From Klebsiella huaxiensis (lineage in GTDB: Bacteria > Pseudomonadota > Gammaproteobacteria > Enterobacterales > Enterobacteriaceae), in NCBI RefSeq assembly GCF_003261575.2, contig NZ_CP036175.1, positions 2,170,001 through 2,234,000 on the forward strand: 64,000 nt of DNA, in the 5' to 3' direction. Positions 45,265 to 54,423 of this stretch are shown here, piece by piece. The notes beneath the pieces are model-generated. The model was given only the letters and a program-made list of their open reading frames with translations. It was not told where the DNA came from and searched no databases. Numbering within the stretch: position 1 is the first letter of the stretch; every line of letters begins with the position of its first letter. A program made the translations under genes and the position numbers.

Positions 45265-45288
45265 CGGCCTGCGGCAACCCGCAGGCCG
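45265..45288. terminator. Bidirectional terminator hairpin
   Basis: CGGCCTGCGG and CCGCAGGCCG form a 10-bp perfect stem between convergent genes, followed by AATTTAA. Confidence 0.75.
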
Positions 45289-45297
45289 AATTTAACC

Positions 45298-46287
45298 TTA
45301 ACGCCCGACACGGGCCATTAAGGCGGCAGGGTAGCGCTCGCCGACGATTTTCACTGTTTCCAGCGCTTGGGTGATTTTACGCAAATCCTCTGCTGAAAGG
45401 ACGAGTTCAGCAGCGCCCAGATTCTCTTCCAGCCGATGCAGCTTGGTGGTGCCGGGGATCGGCACAATCCATGGTTTTTGCGCCAGCAGCCAGGCCAGCG
45501 CAATCTGCGCCGGAGTTACGCCTTTTTCGGCGGCCAACTGGCCAAGCAGGGTGACTAGCTGTTCATTGGCTGCAATAGCCTCGGCGGCAAAACGTGGCAC
45601 TTTGCTTCTGAAATCATCTTCACCGAACGTGGTACCGGCTTTGATTGCGCCGGTTAAAAAGCCTTTGCCCAGCGGGCTGAACGGCACAAAGCCAATCCCC
45701 AGCTCTTCCAGTACCGGCAGGATCGCCTGCTCAGGCTCGCGCCACCACATTGAGTATTCGCTTTGCAGCGCAGCAACCGGCTGCACGGCGTGGGCGCGGC
45801 GAATGGTTTGCGCGCCCGCTTCAGAAAGGCCGAAGTGTTTAACCTTACCTTCGGCAATCAGGTCTTTCACCACGCCGGCAACGTCCTCAATCGGCACATC
45901 GGGGTCAACGCGGTGCTGGTACAGTAGGTCAATGACGTCGGTTTTCAGACGACGCAGCGAGCCTTCGACGGCTTCGCGGATATGTTCCGGGCGGCTGTTT
46001 AAAATCTGCTGCTTGTTGTCATCGCCGAAGGTAAAGCCAAATTTGGAGGCGATCACCACTTGGTCGCGGAACGGTTTTAACGCTTCGCCGACCACATCTT
46101 CATTCAGATACGGACCGTACACTTCGGCGGTATCGAAGAAGGTTACGCCGCGCTCAACGGCGGCACGAATCAGTTCGATGGCCTGACGGGTATCGGTGGC
46201 CGGGCCATAGCCGTGGCTCAGGCCCATACAGCCCAGGCCGAGTGCCGAGACTTCAAGCCCGGACTGACCAAGAAAACGTTTTTGCAT
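45298..46287 (-). CDS. Aldo/keto reductase (329 aa)
   Basis: An AKR of the YajO/Tas-like type with the catalytic tetrad visible: Asp and Tyr in FFDTAEVYGPYLNE, Lys in VVIASKFGF and His in LLYQHRVDP. The C terminus has the NADPH-binding IPGTTKLHRLEENLGAAE. It would reduce aldehydes or ketones in the cytoplasm with NADPH. A second AKR follows upstream with a 26-bp gap; both are probably one operon. Confidence 0.93.
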   Translation of the reverse strand: MQKRFLGQSGLEVSALGLGCMGLSHGYGPATDTRQAIELIRAAVERGVTFFDTAEVYGPYLNEDVVGEALKPFRDQVVIASKFGFTFGDDNKQQILNSRPEHIREAVEGSLRRLKTDVIDLLYQHRVDPDVPIEDVAGVVKDLIAEGKVKHFGLSEAGAQTIRRAHAVQPVAALQSEYSMWWREPEQAILPVLEELGIGFVPFSPLGKGFLTGAIKAGTTFGEDDFRSKVPRFAAEAIAANEQLVTLLGQLAAEKGVTPAQIALAWLLAQKPWIVPIPGTTKLHRLEENLGAAELVLSAEDLRKITQALETVKIVGERYPAALMARVGR

Positions 46288-46313
46288 TGCGTTACATCTC
46301 CGTGGGTTTCTGA

Positions 46314-47165
46314 TTAAACGTCCAGCTTACGACCGGCAAGCCATTCCACTCGGGCGGGGTCGCGATGCGAGAAGAAGGCGCTGGTGGCGGTGTCGATGGC
46401 GGTAATGTGCAGCATTTCGTCGGCGCTCAGTTCGAAGTCCAGCACGTTAATATTTTCGGCCATGCGCTCTTTACGTACGGTTTTCGCCAGCGAGACGATG
46501 CCGCGCTGGAAGATCCAGCGCAGGACGACCTGGCCGACGCTTTTGCCATATTTTTCGCCAATGGCGGTTAACTCCGGATGCTGAAACAGACCGTTTTTGC
46601 CTTCAGCAAAAGGTGCCCACGCTTCAGGCTGAATGCCGCGGGTTAGCATCCACGGCACGGCGTGGAGCTGCTGATTAAACGGGTTCACCTCAACTTGGTT
46701 GACAGCCGGTACCACTTTATTGAAGGCGATCAGGTCAGCGAGGCGGTCCGGGTGGAAGTTGCTCACGCCAATAGCGCGAATTTTCCCGGCCTGCTGTAGA
46801 TCCTCCATGGCGCGCCATGCACCGTGAACGTCGCCATAAGGCTGATGAATCAAATAGAGATCGACGTAATCCAACTGCAGGCGGTTTATCGAACGCTCAA
46901 ACTGCGCTTTGGCACCTTCGTAACTGGCGTCCTGCATCCACAGTTTGGTGGTGACGAAAAGCTCATCGCGCTCAATGCCGCTCTGCTTGAGCGCGTTGCC
47001 GACCTGAGTTTCGTTCAGGTAGGAGGCGGCGGTATCAATCAGGCGGTAGCCCGTTTCAATCGCCTCGACAACGGCGCGCTCACACTCTGCGGCATCGGTC
47101 ATCTGAAAGACGCCAAAGCCCAGCAGGGGCATTTCAATACCGTTGTTCAGTGTTACTGATTGCAT
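46314..47165 (-). CDS. Aldo/keto reductase (DkgA-like, 283 aa)
   Basis: A 283-aa AKR of the 2,5-diketo-D-gluconate reductase type. Catalytic tetrad in LIDTAASYLNE (Asp, Tyr), LFVTTKLWM (Lys) and LYLIHQPYGD (His). NADPH-binding C terminus with SLAKTVRKERMAEN, near the family pattern. It begins MQSVTLNNGIEMPLLGFGVFQ. First of the two-gene AKR unit. Confidence 0.92.
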   Translation of the reverse strand: MQSVTLNNGIEMPLLGFGVFQMTDAAECERAVVEAIETGYRLIDTAASYLNETQVGNALKQSGIERDELFVTTKLWMQDASYEGAKAQFERSINRLQLDYVDLYLIHQPYGDVHGAWRAMEDLQQAGKIRAIGVSNFHPDRLADLIAFNKVVPAVNQVEVNPFNQQLHAVPWMLTRGIQPEAWAPFAEGKNGLFQHPELTAIGEKYGKSVGQVVLRWIFQRGIVSLAKTVRKERMAENINVLDFELSADEMLHITAIDTATSAFFSHRDPARVEWLAGRKLDV

Positions 47166-47290
47166 GACGTTATCCTTCTTCTTTTGTGTCAGAGAAGCAT
47201 AGCGCAGAGTGATTTATTCGATTAGAGGGCGTAATTTTCTAGGGTTAATTAGCAGGATTCATGAATTGGCGAACCCTGCTATTGCGAAAC

Positions 47291-47698
47291 TTATGGCAAC
47301 TGACGGTACTCTTCGTCAGCAACCGGCTCCAGCCATTCGTTGGATGCACCTTCAGCGGGAACCGCTACGGCGAGGTGGGCAAACCAGCTATCGGCGGTCG
47401 CGCCGTGCCAGTGTTTGACACCCGCAGGGATATTGACCACATCCCCGGCGGTCAGCTCACGTGCCGGTTGGTTCCACTCCTGATACCAGCCGCGTCCGCC
47501 CGTCACCAGCAGGATTTGTCCGCCCTTATGGTGAATATGCCAGTGGTTACGACAACCTGGCTCAAAGACCACGTTGCCGATATTAACCCCTTCCGTGGAG
47601 AGCATGCTCAGGTAGCTGGTGCCCTGAAAATACTGCGCATAGGCTTCGTTTTTCTCCCCTTTAGGGAAGATACCGTTGCCGTCAAATTGTTCGTTCAT
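47291..47698 (-). CDS. Cupin-domain protein (hydroxynitrile-lyase-like)
   Basis: A 135-aa single cupin from the ATG at 47698, which has GGAGA upstream; the earlier frame is open but overlaps the divergent LysR start. Metal ligands as in the bacterial cupin hydroxynitrile lyases: HWHIH...GGQ in motif 1 and KHWHGA in motif 2. Whether it has lyase activity or is a quercetinase/isomerase-like cupin cannot be decided. It is divergent from the LysR at 47830. Confidence 0.87.
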   Translation of the reverse strand: MNEQFDGNGIFPKGEKNEAYAQYFQGTSYLSMLSTEGVNIGNVVFEPGCRNHWHIHHKGGQILLVTGGRGWYQEWNQPARELTAGDVVNIPAGVKHWHGATADSWFAHLAVAVPAEGASNEWLEPVADEEYRQLP

Positions 47699-47829
47699 GT
47701 TGTCTCCGCGTTTTAATTTAAGCGTCCCGACGTTGTTCATCGGGATCCACTGTGTAAAGTGTAGTGAAAGCCTGATTAAATGATAAGATGCACAAATATG
47801 AATGCACTGGTGCAAAAAATTCACCAATT

Positions 47830-48729
47830 ATGAGTAAAGAAAAATTAAACGATTTACAGGCTTTTGTGACGGTGGCCCAGGAGCGCAGTTTTACCCGAGC
47901 GGCGGCTGTACTGGGCATCTCTCGTTCGGCGCTGAGCCATACGCTGCTGGGGCTGGAAGAGCGCCTGGGCGTGCGGTTATTAATCCGTACCACGCGTAGC
48001 GTCTCGCCAACCGATGCCGGGAACCGCTTGCTGGCCGTGCTAGCACCGCGTCTGGATGAGATTGAGACGGAATTGATCTCGCTGCGTGCTTCACGTGATA
48101 AGCCTGCCGGAACGGTGCGTATTACCGCCAACGATCATGCTATCGTCACCGTACTCTGGCCCCGACTTCAGCCTTTATTAAATGAACACCCCGATATCAA
48201 CATTGAATTCAGCGTTGGCTATGAACTGACCGATATTGCGGCCCAACGCTTTGATGCGGGGGTGCGGATGGGCGATCAGGTGGACAAAGACATGATTGCG
48301 GTGCGCATTACCCCCGATGTGCCGATGGCGGTGGTTGCAGCACCCGGTTATCTTTCCGGTAGGGCGGCGGTGACGCGCCCTGAAGATCTGATGGCGCATA
48401 ACTGCATTAATCTGCGGTTGCCCACCCACGGCGCGCTGTATGCCTGGGAGTTTGAAAAGGGCAGTCAAAAAATTAACGTTCGGGTCGATGGGCAAACCGT
48501 TTTTAACAATACCTTTTTGATGATTCAGGCGGCGCTGGACGGGGCAGGTATCGCCTATGTGCCCCGCGATTTAGTGGCGGAAGATATCGCCACTAAATCG
48601 CTGATACCCTTGCTTGCCGACTGGTGCCCGCATTTTCCGGGGTACTATCTTTATTACCCGGGTCGCCAGCATCTCCCGGCGGCGTTTACGCTGGTGGTTG
48701 ACGCTTTGCGCTGGCATCGACGGGATTGA
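47830..48729 (+). CDS. LysR-family regulator, paralogue of the 44370 gene
   Basis: A 299-aa regulator from ATG 47830 (an upstream in-frame start at 47788 is also open). The winged helix matches the first LysR closely (SFTRAAAVLGISRSALSHTLLGLEERLGVRLLIRTTRSV). The effector domain has RFDAGVRMGDQVDKDMIAVRI, nearly the same as in the first. It is divergent from the cupin gene, which it probably controls. Confidence 0.9.
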   Translation: MSKEKLNDLQAFVTVAQERSFTRAAAVLGISRSALSHTLLGLEERLGVRLLIRTTRSVSPTDAGNRLLAVLAPRLDEIETELISLRASRDKPAGTVRITANDHAIVTVLWPRLQPLLNEHPDINIEFSVGYELTDIAAQRFDAGVRMGDQVDKDMIAVRITPDVPMAVVAAPGYLSGRAAVTRPEDLMAHNCINLRLPTHGALYAWEFEKGSQKINVRVDGQTVFNNTFLMIQAALDGAGIAYVPRDLVAEDIATKSLIPLLADWCPHFPGYYLYYPGRQHLPAAFTLVVDALRWHRRD

Positions 48730-49488
48730 TCAGCTGGACAACGCCTGCTGTAGCGCATGGTCAGCACGCATAGCCGCTTCGCTTTCGCCATTTTCTCGTA
48801 GCACCTGCGCCAACTGGCGTAGCTGCTCGGCAGTGAGTCCAACCCGCAGACTGGCCCGCGTGTGCGACAGCAGCTGCGATTCCACGCCCGGCGTGGCGGC
48901 GAGCGCGCCAACTGTTGCCAGCTCTCGGCTCTGCCAGTCGAGGTTGTCGCGGGCAAAGATATCGCCAAATAGATGCGTTTGTAGGAACTGATTAATCACC
49001 GGGGCAAATTCAAAAAGCGGCCCCTGTACCGGTGCGCCTGAGATTTTGGTCTGGTTTGCGGTACCCACGGCGCGCAGCTCCGCGCCGACGGGAATCGGGC
49101 TGACCGGCTCTTTTCCTTCGATGTCATTGATGCCGCGTTGTTTACGCGTTTCAACCACCTTCATCAATTCACTCAATCCGTTAAGGCTGCGAGGGAAGCC
49201 GGTGTAGGCATAGAGCTGGACGAGGATTTCTTTGGTTTCGTTAATCGTGAGCCCGGCATCCAGACCCTGATTTAGCGCTGCGTTCAGCTTGTCCATCTGG
49301 CTGCTGGCCATTGATGCGGCGATCAGCGGGATCGCCTGCTGGCGAGCAGATAGCGTAGTGGAGGCGGTTTGTTGGTTCGCCATCGTAGAGGCTCCTTGCG
49401 TCGTCGGGGCTGCATTTACCGAAAGGCTACAACCAAAAATCAGCAATGCCGCTGCCGTTAGCGTTTTAATGCGCGTGGTATTGTTCAT
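48730..49488 (-). CDS. Exported carboxymuconolactone decarboxylase-family protein
   Basis: A 252-aa protein with signal peptide (LTAAALLIFGCSLSVNA) and two CMD-type helical halves. There is no CxxC pair, so it is of the gamma-CMD rather than the AhpD redox type. The signal peptide places it in the periplasm, unusual for this family but consistent with the exported cupin next to it. Overlaps the cupin gene by 23 bp. Its 3' end directly meets the LysR gene end. Confidence 0.85.
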   Translation of the reverse strand: MNNTTRIKTLTAAALLIFGCSLSVNAAPTTQGASTMANQQTASTTLSARQQAIPLIAASMASSQMDKLNAALNQGLDAGLTINETKEILVQLYAYTGFPRSLNGLSELMKVVETRKQRGINDIEGKEPVSPIPVGAELRAVGTANQTKISGAPVQGPLFEFAPVINQFLQTHLFGDIFARDNLDWQSRELATVGALAATPGVESQLLSHTRASLRVGLTAEQLRQLAQVLRENGESEAAMRADHALQQALSS

Positions 49489-49945
49489 CCGTCACTTTCT
49501 CCATCCATTCAACGTTTTTACCCGCGACCGTACCCGTTACGGCCAGATGCGTCATCGCGCTGCCGGGCGCGGCCCCATGCCAGTGCTTAACTCCTGGCGG
49601 GCATACCACGACATCGCCGGGACGGATGGTTTGCACGGGTTGTCCTTCCTCCTGAGTCAGGCCGACGCCGGAGGTCACCACAAGCCTCTGACCGGCAGGA
49701 TGGGTGTGCCAGGCAGAACGCGCGCCGGGCTCAAAGGTAACGTATGCGCCGGAGGCGCTGATGTCTTTGTCGGCGCTGAATAACGGGTCGACCCGCACGC
49801 GTCCGGTAAAGTTTTCAGCGGGGCCTGCCATCGCGCTTTGGCTCCCGGCAGGCGTAATCTGCACCGAGGCGTTTTGCCCCTCGGTTAATGAAGAGAAAGC
49901 GACAAACGGCAGTAACAGCGCGAGATAACCTAATTTTCCAATCAT
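49466..49945 (-). CDS. Exported cupin-domain protein
   Basis: A 159-aa cupin with an N-terminal signal peptide (LGYLALLLPFVAFSSLTEG). Metal-site pattern WHTHPAGQ and KHWHGA, same arrangement as the shorter cupin at 47291. It is upstream of, and overlaps, the CMD-family gene, so both are made together and both should be periplasmic. Confidence 0.87.
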   Translation of the reverse strand: MIGKLGYLALLLPFVAFSSLTEGQNASVQITPAGSQSAMAGPAENFTGRVRVDPLFSADKDISASGAYVTFEPGARSAWHTHPAGQRLVVTSGVGLTQEEGQPVQTIRPGDVVVCPPGVKHWHGAAPGSAMTHLAVTGTVAGKNVEWMEKVTDEQYHAH

Positions 49946-50014
49946 GCAGGGCGTCCTTTTATGTCAATGAAGGGGGTACTGCGTTGCGATAATTCTAATG
50001 GGCGTTCCATGTCG

Positions 50015-51424
50015 TCAGGCTGACGGTTGGCTGACATTGTTGTCAGTTGGCGGTGCGAGGGCGAAGGTGAGGCCAAAGGTATTGTGGCCCTCTTCGCTGC
50101 GCGCAAAAACCTCGCCCCGGTGCATAATAGCCACGGCATGAACGATTGAGAGGCCTAGTCCGTGGTGGGTATCGCTCTTAGCGCGAGAAGCATCAACGCG
50201 ATAAAAACGTTCAAAAAGGCGATGTAAATGAGCAGAGGCGATCGGCTCGCCGGGGTTCGATACCGCGACACAAGCCTGATTTTGACTTTCGCTTAAGCGA
50301 ACGATAATCGTACTGCATGGTGGCGCGTGCCTTGCGCTGTTTTCCAGCAAATTAGCCAGTGAACGGTGGAACAAACGCCGATCGATATGGGCGGAGGCAT
50401 CGCCTTCGATCTCCAGCGTGAGCTGTTTTTCAGCGAAGGAGGGTTCCACGTATTCTGCAGTTTTCAGCGTCTCTTCACGTAGCGAGACGCGGCTTAACTG
50501 CACGGCATGAACACCGGCGTGGGCATGTGACAGGAACAGCATGTCGTTAACGATTGACGTCATCCGCTCAAGTTCTTCGAGGTTTGAACCCAGCAGTTCT
50601 TCAAGTTCATCATGCGAGCGTCGGCGCGATAGTCCGAGCTGTGTTTGACCAATCAGGTTGGTGAGTGGGGTACGTAGCTCGTGGGCTACGTCGGCGTTAA
50701 AGCTTTCAAGTTGCCGCCAGGCAATTTCCTGACGTTTCAGCACACCATTAAATGACCGTGCCAGCTGCTGCAACTCCTCAGGCAGTGCGGTGCTATCGAG
50801 CCGCTGACTATGATCGCCCGGTGCCAGATGCTGCGCTTGCTGGCTTAGGGCGCTAACCGGGCGCAGGCCAATTCTGGCGACCATGTATCCCAGCAGCGCG
50901 ACAATAACCACACCCAGTGCGGTAATAATCAGCAACGTGCGCGTGAACGCCTCCAGCGTGCCCATGTATGGTGTGGAATCGATGGCGACCACATAGCGTA
51001 GCGCCGGTCTTTCACCGTTGGCGGGGATCGTTTTGACCAGCAGAAAAAGCGAACATGCGCCTTGCGAAGCGCCGGGCATTTTATTGAAACCCTCCGTCAG
51101 CGAAGACCACTGAACCCCGAAGGGGGGCGCTCCGCCCACGTTAAAATGAGGGTTATCGCTGACTATCCAGTAGCGAACCCGCTCGCCTTCAGAGTTGGCC
51201 AGAACGGTAAATTTACTGGCAAGCGTAGACCAGCCGTCAGCTGAGGTGCGCGATACGATCCACGGGCTCATTAATGATTCGCGAAACAGTAGCTCGTTAT
51301 GCATCTGTTTTTGCAGTGAGTCATGCAGCGAGCTTCGCAGCAAAATGCCAATGGTCGAGACGATCATTAGGGCGGACAACGCGAACATCAACGCCAGATG
51401 TACCGAGATGGCGCGCTTAAACAT
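50015..51424 (-). CDS. Sensor histidine kinase (heavy-metal-sensor-like)
   Basis: A 469-aa kinase: membrane helices at about 10-30 and 162-185 around a periplasmic sensor, HAMP, HisKA with His248 in ADVAHELRTPLTNL, and an HATPase domain (LLENSARHAP, HHGLGLSIVHA). Layout and length are like CusS/HprS. The start overlaps the response regulator stop by eight bases, so it is the second gene of a two-gene operon. Confidence 0.92.
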   Translation of the reverse strand: MFKRAISVHLALMFALSALMIVSTIGILLRSSLHDSLQKQMHNELLFRESLMSPWIVSRTSADGWSTLASKFTVLANSEGERVRYWIVSDNPHFNVGGAPPFGVQWSSLTEGFNKMPGASQGACSLFLLVKTIPANGERPALRYVVAIDSTPYMGTLEAFTRTLLIITALGVVIVALLGYMVARIGLRPVSALSQQAQHLAPGDHSQRLDSTALPEELQQLARSFNGVLKRQEIAWRQLESFNADVAHELRTPLTNLIGQTQLGLSRRRSHDELEELLGSNLEELERMTSIVNDMLFLSHAHAGVHAVQLSRVSLREETLKTAEYVEPSFAEKQLTLEIEGDASAHIDRRLFHRSLANLLENSARHAPPCSTIIVRLSESQNQACVAVSNPGEPIASAHLHRLFERFYRVDASRAKSDTHHGLGLSIVHAVAIMHRGEVFARSEEGHNTFGLTFALAPPTDNNVSQPSA

Positions 51425-52118
51425 GTTTTCCCATTACTTCTTCAGGCCTGGCTTCAAGAACATAGCCCATGCCGCGCACGGTATGCAGTAGCTTGATCCC
51501 GAACGGCGCATCAACTTTGGCACGCAGGCGTTTGATGGCGACTTCCACGACGTTCGCGTCGCTGTCGAAATTCATATCCCAGACCTGCTCGGCGATCATC
51601 ATTTTGGACAGGATCTCCCCCTGGTGACGGGCCAGCAGGCTGAGCAGGGAAAACTCTTTGGCGGTCAGTTCCAGGCGAGTTTCGGCGCGCAATACCCGGC
51701 GAGCCAGCAGATCCAGGTGTAGATCGTGTATTTGCAACTGCCTAATATCTGTGCCGTCGGCTGAGCGGCGACGCACTAGCGCCTGAATGCGCGCGACCAG
51801 TTCAATCAGGGAAAAGGGTTTGGGCAGATAATCATCGGCACCCAGGCGTAGGCCTTTAACTCGCTCATCGACGGACCCCCGGGCGGATAGCATGAGTACT
51901 GGGGTTTGTTTACTGGTGCGAAGGTTTTCCAGTACCCGGTAACCGTCCATGCCCGGCAGCATGACATCAAGGATTATCGCGTCGTAGTCGAACTCCTGCG
52001 CGTAGTGCAGGCCTTCGGCACCATCGGCAGAAACATCGACCGTGAACCCCGATTCGCCCAGCGCGCGCGTCAGGTAGCTTGATGTTTTTTCTTCGTCTTC
52101 CACTAACAGCAGGCGCAT
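51417..52118 (-). CDS. OmpR-family response regulator (CusR/HprR-like)
   Basis: A 233-aa regulator with receiver domain (phospho-acceptor Asp51 in IILDVMLPG) and a C-terminal winged helix (EFSLLSLLARHQGEIL, VVEVAIKRLRAKVD, GMGYVLE). Both HprR and CusR are close in pattern. In E. coli hprRS lies in this neighbourhood, but here the flanking genes are cupin/CMD/AKR, so the name is left open. The 3' half of the deleted AKR ends 14 bp upstream. Confidence 0.92.
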   Translation of the reverse strand: MRLLLVEDEEKTSSYLTRALGESGFTVDVSADGAEGLHYAQEFDYDAIILDVMLPGMDGYRVLENLRTSKQTPVLMLSARGSVDERVKGLRLGADDYLPKPFSLIELVARIQALVRRRSADGTDIRQLQIHDLHLDLLARRVLRAETRLELTAKEFSLLSLLARHQGEILSKMMIAEQVWDMNFDSDANVVEVAIKRLRAKVDAPFGIKLLHTVRGMGYVLEARPEEVMGKHV

Positions 52119-52131
52119 AGCAATCCTGTCC

Positions 52132-52703
52132 TTATCCGTTTTTTAAGGGGGCTTCGACATCGGAATAAACCTGTACCGCATCGGGTAGCCTTTGGCCTTT
52201 GATGGTTATGGCATCCAGTGAACGGGTGAGCTCGGTCATTTCAGCGTTTGAAGGCGCTTGCCGGTCTGCTGATCGATGTTCCAGCCAAACTTGGTGGCGA
52301 TAACAGTTTTGTCGCGAAAAGGGGCCACACCTTCGCCGAGGATTTTTTCACCTTCAAACGGGCCGTAGGCTTCCGCCGCATCAAATAGCGTGATGCCGCG
52401 ATCGAAGGCCTGGCGAATGATATTCACCATCTCCGGCCGCCAGGGCACGGAAGTGTCGTATTTACGGCTCATGTTCTGTACGCCCAGACCGATAGCGGAC
52501 ACTTCGAGGTAGCCCAGTTTGCGTTTATCCGGTGCGGCAGAGTGCAGGTTGCTTTGACCTCCGGCGCTAGCGGTTTTTTCTGTCGCGTAAACGTGAGAGA
52601 CCAGCGAGGCTGCAGCGACCCCGGCCCCCGCAATCAGCAATTTACGCCGTGCTGGCATAGAAGGGACGTCTGCGTCGTTGGTGAATCGTTGTTTATTGCT
52701 CAT
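52132..52703 (-). pseudogene. Tat-exported aldo/keto reductase with internal deletion
   Basis: From the ATG at 52703 (AAGGAG upstream) the product has a twin-arginine signal (ARRKLLIAGAGVAAASLV) then an AKR N-terminal part (GITLFDAAEAYGPF, KTVIATKFGW) and stops at LQTLK after 155 codons. Just past this, in another frame, lies an AKR C terminus (EMTELTRSLDAITIKGQRLP) ending at 52132. The middle, about 150 residues including the catalytic His, is gone. So this is a deletion remnant; a GCTGAA-type microhomology at the joint is likely but inferred. Confidence 0.85.
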
Positions 52704-52930
52704 GAAAGGCTCCTTTTCTCGGTAGTTTGGCCTGCGCTTATTCTGACGCCCGCTTGCCAACATAAAGCTGACCGTTTCCTGACAGCGTTGTCAGAAACCT
52801 GTACAAGATATTTCTGACAAAATTGTTATTCATTCGTCATGATGCTGACAGTTCTCTCTTCCTAATCTGAATACGTTATTTGCCATCGCCAGCCTGGTGA
52901 ATTCAGGCCATTATTTATTCGGGAGAGATC

Positions 52931-53980
52931 ATGAAAATTACGTTTTTAAATACCGTTTTACTGACGGCCATGATGAGTATTTCATCGGTGCATGCTGCTG
53001 ATTACAAACAAAATCCTTTTACTCTGGTGTATGACGGAGCGATAACTGAAAATGTCAAAGGCAAGGTCAATATCCACCCGGTAAAATATGATCTGCACGG
53101 CATCCAGATTGCCGCCAATGTATACACCCCGGCCAATTACGATCCGGCTAAAAAATATCCGGCGGTGCTTGTTGCCCATCCTAATGGTGGCGTGAAAGAG
53201 CAGGTTGCCGGGTTATATGCTCAGCGCCTGGCGGAGCATGGATATATTACAATTACCGCCGATGCGGCTTATCAGGGAGCCAGCGGCGGTATGCCGCGCA
53301 GCGTGGATAAACCAGCTAATCGCATTGAGGATATTCACGGCATGGCTGACTATCTCAGCCAGTATCCCGGCGTTGATACCGCGCGTATTGGCCTACTGGG
53401 CATCTGCGGTGGTGGCGGCTATTCGCTAAAAGCGGCGCAGACCGATAAACGTTTTAAAGCGCTGGCGACGCTCAGTATGTTTGACTCCGGGCTGGTGCGC
53501 CGCAATGGCTATCAGGATTCACAGATTTCCACTATCCAGGAACGTCTGAAGCTGGCAAGTGACGCGCGTACCAAAGAAGTCACCACGGGTGAGGTCAGCT
53601 ATTCCGGTGATGCTAACCTGACCGATGAACAAATCGCCAAACTCCCATTTGATCTGTATCGCCAGGGCTACGAGTACTACTGGAAAACCCATGCTCATCC
53701 GAACTCAACCTTCCGCTATACCACCAGCAGCCTGCTCGATTTAATGCGCTTTGATGCGCAAAGCAATATGGACCTTATCAACCAGCCGCTGCTGATGATG
53801 GCCGGTACCAAAGCAGATTCGCTGTATATGACCGAAAGCGCGTTTAAAAAGGCCACCGGTACCGCAAATAAAGAGCTGTTCCTTATCGACGGAGCGACGC
53901 ATATCGAGACCTACTGGGTGCCGCGTTATGTCGACCAGGCCATGAGCAAGCTCGATAACTTCTTCGATAGCAATATTTAA
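52931..53980 (+). CDS. Exported alpha/beta hydrolase with Cys nucleophile
   Basis: A 349-aa protein with signal peptide (ends SSVHAADYK) and an alpha/beta hydrolase fold of the YcjY/dienelactone-hydrolase type. The nucleophile elbow reads GICGG with Cys159 in place of Ser, as in dienelactone hydrolases. The late His is in DGATHIETYW. GGGAGA precedes the ATG. It is divergent from the deleted AKR. Substrate unknown; a periplasmic lactone or ester is plausible. Confidence 0.85.
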   Translation: MKITFLNTVLLTAMMSISSVHAADYKQNPFTLVYDGAITENVKGKVNIHPVKYDLHGIQIAANVYTPANYDPAKKYPAVLVAHPNGGVKEQVAGLYAQRLAEHGYITITADAAYQGASGGMPRSVDKPANRIEDIHGMADYLSQYPGVDTARIGLLGICGGGGYSLKAAQTDKRFKALATLSMFDSGLVRRNGYQDSQISTIQERLKLASDARTKEVTTGEVSYSGDANLTDEQIAKLPFDLYRQGYEYYWKTHAHPNSTFRYTTSSLLDLMRFDAQSNMDLINQPLLMMAGTKADSLYMTESAFKKATGTANKELFLIDGATHIETYWVPRYVDQAMSKLDNFFDSNI

Positions 53981-53987
53981 GTCGTAA

Positions 53988-54012
53988 GGCCAGCCTCATC
54001 AGTAGGTTGGCC
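53988..54012 (+). terminator. Weak terminator-like hairpin
   Basis: GGCCAGCC and GGTTGGCC pair with one G-T, followed by GTTTATG, eight bases after the hydrolase stop. Confidence 0.5.
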
Positions 54013-54208
54013 GTTTATGTTCTTGTCTGCATTCAGAGTAACGGAGTTGGCGGCTAAGATAATTACGTTCAATAAATAGGCGCTATGAGCATAATTCATT
54101 AAACGGGATTTCGCGGTTTGTATTCAGAATGCGAGCTGTGAGTTTAAGGTGCGAAATGTTTGACGAGGGTTTGGATAGGGGAGCGAGCTGTTATGGCGTT
54201 GAAAAACA

Positions 54209-54240
54209 AAAAGCCTGCTTAGTAAACTAAGCAGGCTTTT
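54209..54240 (-). terminator. Rho-independent terminator after tRNA-Asn
   Basis: Perfect 14-bp stem AAAAGCCTGCTTAG / CTAAGCAGGCTTTT with a 4-nt loop. On the minus strand it follows the tRNA-Asn by seven bases and ends in TTTTTGTTTTT. Confidence 0.9.
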
Positions 54241-54247
54241 CTAAATT

Positions 54248-54323
54248 TGGCTCCTCTGACTGGACTCGAACCAGTGACATACGGATTAACAGTCCGCCGT
54301 TCTACCGACTGAACTACAGAGGA
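54248..54323 (-). tRNA. tRNA-Asn (GTT)
   Basis: Third identical copy of the 76-nt tRNA-Asn in the window, anticodon GTT, CCA encoded. No element is inserted at its 3' end; the terminator follows directly. Confidence 0.97.
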
Positions 54324-54341
54324 ATCGTGTGAACGAGGCGA

Positions 54342-54370
54342 ATACTACTGGCCTCGTATTTTTGTGTCAA
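54342..54370 (-). promoter_or_regulatory. Sigma-70 promoter of tRNA-Asn
   Basis: Minus strand TTGACA (54370-54365), 17-bp spacer, TAGTAT (54347-54342). Confidence 0.78.
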
Positions 54371-54423
54371 TACTAAATTTAACTTGCTGATTCAAATGGC
54401 TAAATTTAATGCAAACCGTTGTT

